Positions 57,278-64,000 of a DNA stretch of 64,000 nt are shown one piece after another (the first letter of the stretch is position 1; every line of letters starts with the position of its first letter). Source of the stretch: Dermacentor variabilis (lineage: Eukaryota; Arthropoda; Arachnida; Ixodida; Ixodidae); the NCBI RefSeq assembly GCF_050947875.1, contig NC_134577.1, forward strand, positions 72,853,139 to 72,917,138. Reading direction: 5' to 3'. The notes under the pieces are model-generated. The model did not search any database, had not been told where the DNA came from, and saw only the letters and a list, made by a program, of their open reading frames with translations. The position numbers and the translations under genes were made by a program.

Positions 57278-59892
57278 TAATAAGGTCGCATGCGTCCGAT
57301 TACCTGCCGTTTGTTCGTGTTCACAGTACGCAGTGTTCGAAGCACGCTTGGGAATTGGAAACAGAGTGGGGACCGCAAGACTCGGTCGTGTATTGGTCTC
57401 AAATTCCAAGAGCTGAACAAGCGTTGTTTGCAGTTGCTGTTGTTTTTATTGGGAGCAGATAAATTGACAACGCACCACGTTCCACGAGAAAACAGCATAG
57501 CACGTACGTAGCAAATGCAACTCACCGTTTCTTGCGTGAGTCAGCGTCATCTGAGGCAATAAGCTCCACCGAGCTTCACATGCAATGATGACTCCACTTC
57601 CCCATTGCGATGCATGCAAACCCTCATGCGTAAGATGCCCTGATACAGGAACATTTTAAATCAATAAAGCTCGCATAACACGGCTAAATACACACGGGCA
57701 AGGCCTCGGTCAAAAATGCGACGAATACATACCGCTTCTTATCGCTCACAACGGTCTGTTTACTTCGGCCAAAGCATAACTGTAACCTAAATGCGCTGAC
57801 GCTGGATTGTGAACCTCTCAGAACACGCCCAAATTGCGGAAAACATGCCTTGCAGGAAACAACCGAAGCGGCAACAAGCATCCAGAGAAAAATGTGACCA
57901 GCCATACAGGCAGAGAAGCCAAGTAGCCATGGAGGCCTCCACCTGAGCACCTAGCAGCTGCCGGCCGAGCACGCAGTGAATAAAATCTACCGGTAACCAA
58001 ACGCCTGGGCAAATCTCGAATTTCCTCCGTGGTCACGACGCAAGAGGTGACGTGTTGGGCCACCACCTGTGGCTTCACGGAGCGTTCGCTTGGCACGGCT
58101 CATTGCGTGACATAATCCTCCCTCCTATCTTTTTCCTTCCTCCATAGATAGATGAGAGAAAACAAATACGAAAAGAAAAGGAAACACACACACACCATAC
58201 AGAACTCTTAGTGTTGGCGCTGTCAAACAGTCTCGGAAAGAGTCACATAGTGTGGACAGTGTCAACATCCCATTGATACTTTGTACGAGACACAGTGTAG
58301 TCACACTTTGTCACTAAGTCTGGTGCCTTTTAAATAACGCGGCCGTGCATTCATAGCGACTCGCACTGATATTCGTGTAGGACAGTTTCTAAAGACGTTG
58401 CTTGCCGTGAGTGGGCGCTTGTCCAGTTGGTAAGCGTGAAACTAGTTGGCTAATTCACAAAGAAGGGGAAAATGGGGAAACGAAAGGACTGCAGTTCACA
58501 CTAAAAAAGTTTTAATATGGAAACAAAGTTTGACAGTATATGAAGGCATATAAATGCAGTGAAGCGTTCAGCGTTTCGTTTCGAAACATGGGGACATAGT
58601 GTACATACAGCGAACATGTAGGAATACAGCAGCATATATAACACTGTCCAACTCAAAAATATTTGCATAGATGTGCCATTCAACTATATTCGCTTATTAT
58701 CTTTATGGCAAGCGACTTGCGCTTTGCTGCGTGTTTAGGACGGTTAATTTCATCGTATCAGTGTCAGTGATTCCAGCTTGGGACTAGAACGCATTGGCCA
58801 GTTTCAGGGTAGATGAAGAGGGAGAGAGAGAGTGGGGCGGGAGGAGGTGCTTATTAGGGAATGCTGAAGTGATTTCCTTGCTTCTCAAAGTGGGTGTGAT
58901 GAAAAGTGAAATGATATGCCTAATGCATAACATAGATACACAACCTACACAAACATAGAAGAACATTCACCTAAATATCTCGTTAGTAGCTGTGTGTCAC
59001 AGGATGTTTTAAAGTGTCTTAGTTTTGTGAGATGCGCACGCGCCTTTACTGAATAGACGAAAGATGTGTCGAAGCTAAACGGTTGACAATCTTTGCTGAA
59101 CGCTAAGTGCGAGAGTTCGGGCTGCTGCTTCCTAAGTAAATAACCGGCAAGCCCAGATTAAGTGGATTTCCCATTTTGGCATGGTTGCAGGAAGGCACAA
59201 TGGTGATCCTTTCGATTTGATTTTAAACATGCAGTATTTAGCACTTGGGACATTTAGCGGAATGCGGTTAGGACCTGCTTGGTCTAGCTTACTGAAGCCA
59301 CGTTGATGGCGCATGTGCAATTCGCACTTTGGATGGTAACTGCGAATAGGTTTGTACTGCTGCTGTAAGTCAATCAAGACAGCACGCTGCGCGCGCCACG
59401 CAACACAAAAGGTATCGTGTCGTGTAGCACAATTTTTGTTCTCCTAAAGGAATGCACCGGAAATAGCTCTGTAACACTGTGATCTAAACCAGCACTGCCG
59501 TCTGCATGCATGTACACTATCCGCTACTCCACAGTGAGGAGGCATCTAATGAACACCAGTGCTTTGCTGCGTAGCACAAGATTCGATGCGGTAGCCGTTC
59601 ATCTTGATATCCGCACTCAGTCGAAGAAAATACATGACCTAGGAATGAAGACCTTTCTTTCCAGTTAGACTAGCATACACGTTGGCATATCGATAGCACT
59701 TCAGCTGATAGCTGACTCCAGCTGGCGCGGCTCTGCTTCACATGTGAAGTTGATGATTCACCTTTCTCAACCACTCCTTTGAGAAAGCTGGAGTACGGAG
59801 ACCACGTGCATTGCAGTTTTGTGGGTGGAGCTTTTCCAGAATTTATAGGTTGTCGTCAAACATAGGGCAGCTCAAGAAACGCAGCGGCGGTA
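57278..59892. other. Unassigned 2.6-kb stretch
   Basis: Frames of up to 96 codons overlap on both strands without recognised motifs. A small hairpin (CTTTCTCAA...TTGAGAAAG) lies at about 59763-59787. Confidence 0.3.
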
Positions 59893-60482
59893 TTGGGCAT
59901 CGCAGATGCAGGAAGCCATGATCACAGGGCTTTCTCTTTTTCTCTCTTCAAGTATAACCATTTTTTTCTGTGGGCGGTAGTTATTTGGCCGAAATCGTTC
60001 AACATTTTCGAGATTAGTCTTTTAACAAAACTGACAAACTCCCAACTTGGCGCCCTCCCTAATGCTACGGAATTCTGTGAAATCAGAATGGAGGGGCAAT
60101 CCCTCCAAGAATTGGATGCTTTTTTTTTTAATAGAGGAAATGGGATGGAATTTTACAGCAGTTGCCTGGTCAAGCAAGTGACCTGCGTAAACTCCAAATC
60201 CTCAACTATAGGACGATAGATATAACCGCATGGCGTCTATGTGGCCCGAATCTGGCGAAAAGTGTTGGTATTGTTACCGGAAAACGACATCGGTTTCCGT
60301 TTCTTCCGAATATTAATTTACTGAATTGTTATTTCTGGCTTGAAGCTGGAATGAAAATAATGCTACGCCTGCTTCCGTATCAGCCTTTCATGCACGGATC
60401 GATGCCAATGGCAGTACTTGCGACCTATTTAAAAGAGTATGAAAAGGTAGTTCTGCGTCATTTCATGATGATAAGCATTTAG
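59893..60482 (+). pseudogene. Possible leucine-rich-repeat protein remnant
   Basis: Two overlapping frames (59893-60219 and 60162-60482) could be one broken exon. The first has LTKLTNSQLGALPNATEFCE, then IRMEGQSLQELDAFFF. The second has LRKLQILNYRTIDITAWRLC, then FPFLPNINLLNCYFWLEAGM. The spacing of Leu in LxxLxxL/N...C repeats recalls F-box/LRR proteins, but I cannot match it to a family. A frameshift near 60165-60200 would join them. No splice sites were identified. It may equally be chance. Confidence 0.25.
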
Positions 60483-60860
60483 TCCAGTAGAAACCTTTTC
60501 AAGGTTGGCAACCTTGCCTCCAAATGCATTTGTGTTCCATAAAATTTTGGAGGATTCCTTTCTCATGCTCTGAAGAAAATTCATAGTAAATGTGCCAACG
60601 CAAACCACGGGAGGAGACGCCATAGTTTTTGTGGTTTGGGGGAGAGAACTCGCCGAAAGGGGAGAGGGGGTGTCTGGGCTTGGATATAATGTCAACCACC
60701 TAATTTCTTATGTTTGTAACCTAGGCAGGCGGGGGGGGGGGGTAAGGGATGGGGGGCTAAAGCGAGTGCTAGGTCTAGTAAAATTAAAACAGCTTTTTAA
60801 CTTCTATTTCTGGACATGGAGAGTACATTCGTACAAAAAGATCGATGAATGAAATGTTGT
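60483..60860. other. Unassigned stretch with G12 run
   Basis: Twelve guanines lie at 60731-60742 within a G-rich strand (60590-60770). No gene recognised. Confidence 0.4.
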
Positions 60861-60876
60861 TAGAGTAGGCACCTAA

Positions 60877-60925
60877 ATTAGGCAAACAACTGTTAACAAT
60901 TAGGCAAACAACAATTAGGCAAACC
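60877..60925. repeat. Short tandem ATTAGGCAAACAAC x3
   Basis: The word ATTAGGCAAAC occurs three times with 21- and 15-base spacing. It lies at the 3' side of the neighbouring minus-strand LINE and could be part of its tail region. Confidence 0.85.
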
Positions 60926-61087
60926 TGTCTACCAGAAGCTTTAGATATCCTAAAATATACCAAAAAAGGTAATGGACAGGGCAGGATCTTACGGTGAAAT
61001 TATGCAGGCTCACAAGGAATACAGAATTAACATAAGTATTTAATAAATACTCTTAGCAAACAAATAAAAAAACTAATCATAAGGTAA

Positions 61088-61830
61088 CTAATTAGCAGGG
61101 TGTAATATGAGAAATTTTACAGGGTCACGTTGAGCGGCAACATCAGGAGCCAAGCTGTTCCATTCAGGGATGTTGCGGGGTATTAACGAGAGCGCATATT
61201 GTAACGTGTGGTGGGGTACGCGCCCGATATTGAAATGATCACCCCAGCCTGGTAAGATATCAGTCGAAGACTGAAAGAAATCGCCATAAAGGAAAGTACA
61301 ATGATCAAGTTTCTGAAACACGTAAAGACAAGCTGATTTGCGGGGAAGAGGTGGCGCCTGTATATCGGCAAATGCTCTTAATCATAAAGCGCTAGTGTAA
61401 GAAGAATAGTCAGTTAAGATGTAGCGTGCACGGCCTGTTCCCAACAGATTCAATGTCATTGACAATGCATGCCTGAATCGGATCCGAAATTTGCCGACGC
61501 GTATGCGAGCTTCCGGCTGATTAGTGTTAAGAATGTTGACGCATTTTAACAGAGCACGTTTTATGCTGCGTTTAGTGATTGCAAGCGATTATGATCTGCA
61601 AAGGTGTAGCAAAGGAAATAGTTCCAGGTCAAGTCATGATGCCAATGAACGCTAAGATACTCATAGGTTGAGACGAGTTCCACAAAATAAAGTTTGAAAA
61701 GGATATGAAGTGGGACCTCGGGTGGCTCGGTTTGTTAAATGCATAAATTTAGTTTCAGTCAGATTTAGGGCCATTAATGAGAGCGTATACCATGTGTCCT
61801 TGCGTCTGCATCCTTTTAGTGCGTTACTTG
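61088..61830 (-). pseudogene. LINE ORF2 C-terminal remnant
   Basis: A 77-codon minus-strand frame (61088-61321) reads FQKLDHCTFLYGDFFQSSTD, then GRVPHHTLQYALSLIPRNIP and EWNSLAPDVAA. The last is the PRxIxxWNSLPxxV-type ending of LINE ORF2. Upstream on the same strand the pieces KRALLKCVNILNTNQPEARI, then FRIRFRHALS, NLLGTGRARYILTDYSSYTS and LPRKSACLYVF give the tail between RT thumb and C-terminus, with at least two stops. Clade jockey/CR1-like, by eye. Confidence 0.72.
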
Positions 61831-62416
61831 AGCATTATCACAAGATACCTTACGAAAATGTACACGATCATCGGCAAAAAGTCAAATGCAGGGATGGAGC
61901 ACAGGTAAGTCAACAATACAGAAATTATTATATAGAAATTGTGTACAATAATTGCGCGATCATATTATACTTGAAACCCGATTATATAGGCTGTCCGAGT
62001 TGTCGTTAGCCAAGCTGTTCAACGAAAAAAAAATTTACAAACAAGGAGCAATATACGATTTCAAAACCTATATGCGCTGTTCAGTCATTAGACCATTAAC
62101 AACCTAACAACGCCGGTTTCATCATTGTATCGCGCGCAGTGTTTTTCAAATCTTTAATTTCCTTGAACAGCTCAGCTAACGTTAGCTGGGACATACGGTA
62201 TTTCACCGCACATTTGTTGCCCGGAGTTGAAAGTGAAAGTCTGATAGTATTACTAACTTGGAGTGCATTCAACTCTCGTGGGCAGACGTCCCTATAATAG
62301 GACCAGTAAAGTAATTATTTTGAAGGTAATTTGAGAAGTTCGCCTATTATTGCGCATATATAATGGGTTCGGTTGCTAACAAATTACTACTAAAATATCG
62401 CCGCTCACGCACTGCC
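61831..62416. other. Unassigned stretch
   Basis: May be upstream LINE sequence that is too decayed to read. Nothing certain. Confidence 0.3.
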
Positions 62417-62467
62417 CAGAGGAGGTTAACCAGCGAAGCTGAAGCGTGGGGCCCCCGTGTTTATCAC
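62417..62467 (-). repeat. 51-bp repeat, copy 2
   Basis: The reverse complement contains AGTGATAAACACGGGGG and TTCAGCTTCGCTGGTTAACC, as at 34077-34128. Confidence 0.75.
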
Positions 62468-62530
62468 TTGGTTTATTTATTTAGTTAGTTATTCGAATAC
62501 CCTCAGGGTCCAAAAGGCATTACATAGGGG
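62468..62530 (-). repeat. LINE 3'-UTR-type repeat
   Basis: TTTATTTATTTAGTTAG followed by ATACCCTCAGGGTCC and GGCATTACATAGGGGGTG resembles a common tick repeat that I believe is a LINE 3' end on the minus strand. Memory only. Confidence 0.35.
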
Positions 62531-62782
62531 GTGCGCAAACTGTGTTCATAGAATTGTAATAACGGAAACAACATTGCTATATATTAAATAATATAGCAAA
62601 CCAATGAATAACCGAGCAAATTATTCTAACAGAAGTCAATAACAGAGGCCTTCAATGGCAATACCGTAAACAACACTATTGTACATAACAGGAAAGAGAA
62701 TTAACAAATAGCAACTCGGGCTATTCTTAGAAGTGCTCAACGATGGCGGCCCTGAATAACTGTGTATCTTCCTGACAGTTCA

Positions 62783-62959
62783 TTAAGCGACGGCTTGGTA
62801 CGCTGCCGGATCCTCGGCAAGCAGTCGCTGCTTGCGCTCAGCTGCGCGAGTCTGTTTTCTTGTCCGGCCTGCAGCATCGTCACGGCGTAGGCGAGCTTGT
62901 TCCCAGTTATACACGTACTGTTGCTGATCGAAAGCTGCCTGCTCCTCAGGAGTACGCAT
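62783..62959 (-). CDS. 58-codon charged frame, fragment of a repeated gene
   Basis: Starts MRTPEEQAAFDQQQYVYNWE, continues QARLRRDDAAGRTRK and ends QRLLAEDPAAYQAVA. It is rich in Arg, Glu, Gln and Ala, as expected of a coiled helix. I recall similar RTPEEQ...RRRxxDP modules as multicopy sequences in tick genomes, without known function. The frame extends upstream of the ATG for about 17 more codons (RSAQQFLSSFEIGRPRA), so the true start is uncertain. Longer frames on the same strand in other phases are shadows. It may be a piece of a transposon gene. Confidence 0.35.
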   Translation of the reverse strand: MRTPEEQAAFDQQQYVYNWEQARLRRDDAAGRTRKQTRAAERKQRLLAEDPAAYQAVA

Positions 62960-64000
62960 GGCGCGTGGTCTACCAATTTCGAAGCTAGAGAGAAACTGCT
63001 GCGCACTCCTTTCAGCGTAGTTTTTTACTAATTCTGTCTCTTTGGAAATAAACTGTTAGTTGAGAGTAGCACCCGTATTTGGGGGGGGGTCATTTCTCTC
63101 TTTCTCGTCTACGTCGTTTTTGCGCACTTTTTTTGTTACGATAGCCATATACAGCTTCGCTTTAAAGGACAAAACAGACTTTTAAGCGGTTTGCTTTTTC
63201 GACTCTTAAAAATAAGTCGTTACAATCTTGGCTGAAATATTTTATTGGGTAGATCTCCTCCTAGACACAATGAGTAGATACATCGTCACTGCTTGTACCA
63301 TGTTTCATGGTGACGTGTTAGGGGCTAATTTGTGCTAATGTGATACAGCAAGGGAGCTTCTTCGTTAGCAAGTCTTTGAAGTTCACAGGCTTGATGTGGA
63401 GTTAGCGAGGTATCCGAAAATGATCACGGAGTATCATGGTGGCGTTCAAAAATACGTTAATGGCAAAAAGCAGTGACAAAGCTCTACGCGTCAGGAGAAA
63501 CTGCACAAATGCTATATTACCCCTCTCACAAACGACTGAGAGGGTATTTAGGTATAAATATTGCATGTATGAACGTGACCCGCTGAACTGTTTGTGAAAA
63601 CCATCTTGCATGCTAGCCATATTCACAGACACAAAAGAAATGTTTTAGAGGAGCCACCAAAAACGAACAGATTTGCGAATCTTTCGTGCGCTCTGTTTGC
63701 TGATTGTTTCAATACAGCGCTGTTTGACAGAAGTGATCTTTCTAGAATCTCCTCTTGTCACTCAGCACCTAGGTTTGGTGCTTCTTTTGAGCACGCTTTT
63801 TATAGCGCCCGTATAAACACTCACAATTCCTTCGTGTCATCTGGGAGCACACGTCGTCTTGTCCCAGAAGTGTAATTTGTCACGCCCTCCAGGCAGCCTG
63901 CGTAGCTTCTTTTTCTCCAGAGCAATTGTTTTCGCATTTGCGGCTAAGCAGGACAGTCCTTGATTGCTGTTCTTTGCATTTTCAGTGGCTCTACGAGAAC
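62960..64000. other. Unassigned stretch to window end
   Basis: AATAAACTGTTAG near 63046, followed by a G9 run (63081-63089) and a CT-rich block, resembles a retroelement 3' end. A 93-codon frame (63594-63875) is unrecognised. Confidence 0.3.

Noticed and set aside
56995..57525. 176-codon minus-strand frame
   Set aside because: It runs through the whole SINE at 57053-57277, so it is not a gene.
1..64000. CRISPR arrays, operons, bacterial promoters or phage genes
   Set aside because: No spaced direct repeats and no prokaryotic gene organisation; the content is eukaryotic repeat DNA.

Overview
The window looks like repeat-rich nuclear DNA from a hard tick (Ixodidae). The main clue is the many copies, on both strands, of a tRNA-headed SINE that matches my memory of the Ruka class of tick SINEs. 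Eroded non-LTR retrotransposons with RNase H domains and C-terminal zinc knuckles support this. I found no intact host gene, no rRNA, no functional tRNA, no CRISPR array and nothing bacterial. Open frames are short (longest 178 codons), and most are shadows of repeats. The window is most likely intergenic DNA or one very large intron; that is an inference.

Layout. 0-10 kb: a LINE tail at the left edge, a 723-bp TTAA-flanked fold-back element (copy A), a (TA)35 tract, a small inverted-repeat element with perfect 33-bp arms, and a 667-bp TIR element with a 92-bp palindrome near its centre. 10-18 kb: a dense retroelement block with a Ty3/gypsy RT remnant, a LINE RNase H remnant, and a LINE C-terminus split by a 0.73-kb SINE-like composite. 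A second LINE tail follows, then a LINE RT remnant split by a SINE with a 13-bp target-site duplication. 18-20 kb: two more fold-back copies (B and C) head to tail, sharing one TTAA. 20-41 kb: mostly unassigned, with SINE copies, a LINE RT remnant at 28.2-29.6 kb, microsatellites, hairpins and a 78-bp tandem unit. 41-49 kb: two copies of a 985-bp TIR element flank an endonuclease-domain remnant and an L1-type ORF2 remnant. 49-64 kb: a nearly complete SINE, six diverged SINEs of the same class, a second SINE type, a LINE C-terminus, a possible leucine-rich-repeat pseudogene and a 58-codon charged frame.

The pieces do not act as a pathway. The coherent story is layered transposition: LINE copies decayed at catalytic residues, and SINEs and fold-back elements inserted into them. 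The best candidates for something undescribed are the fold-back family with TTAA flanks and near-full-length internal inverted symmetry, the 667-bp palindrome-bearing element, and the composite element with a mid-body Pol III-like promoter and tandem CRE-type motifs. Family names and tick affinity come from memory and reading by eye; no search was run.
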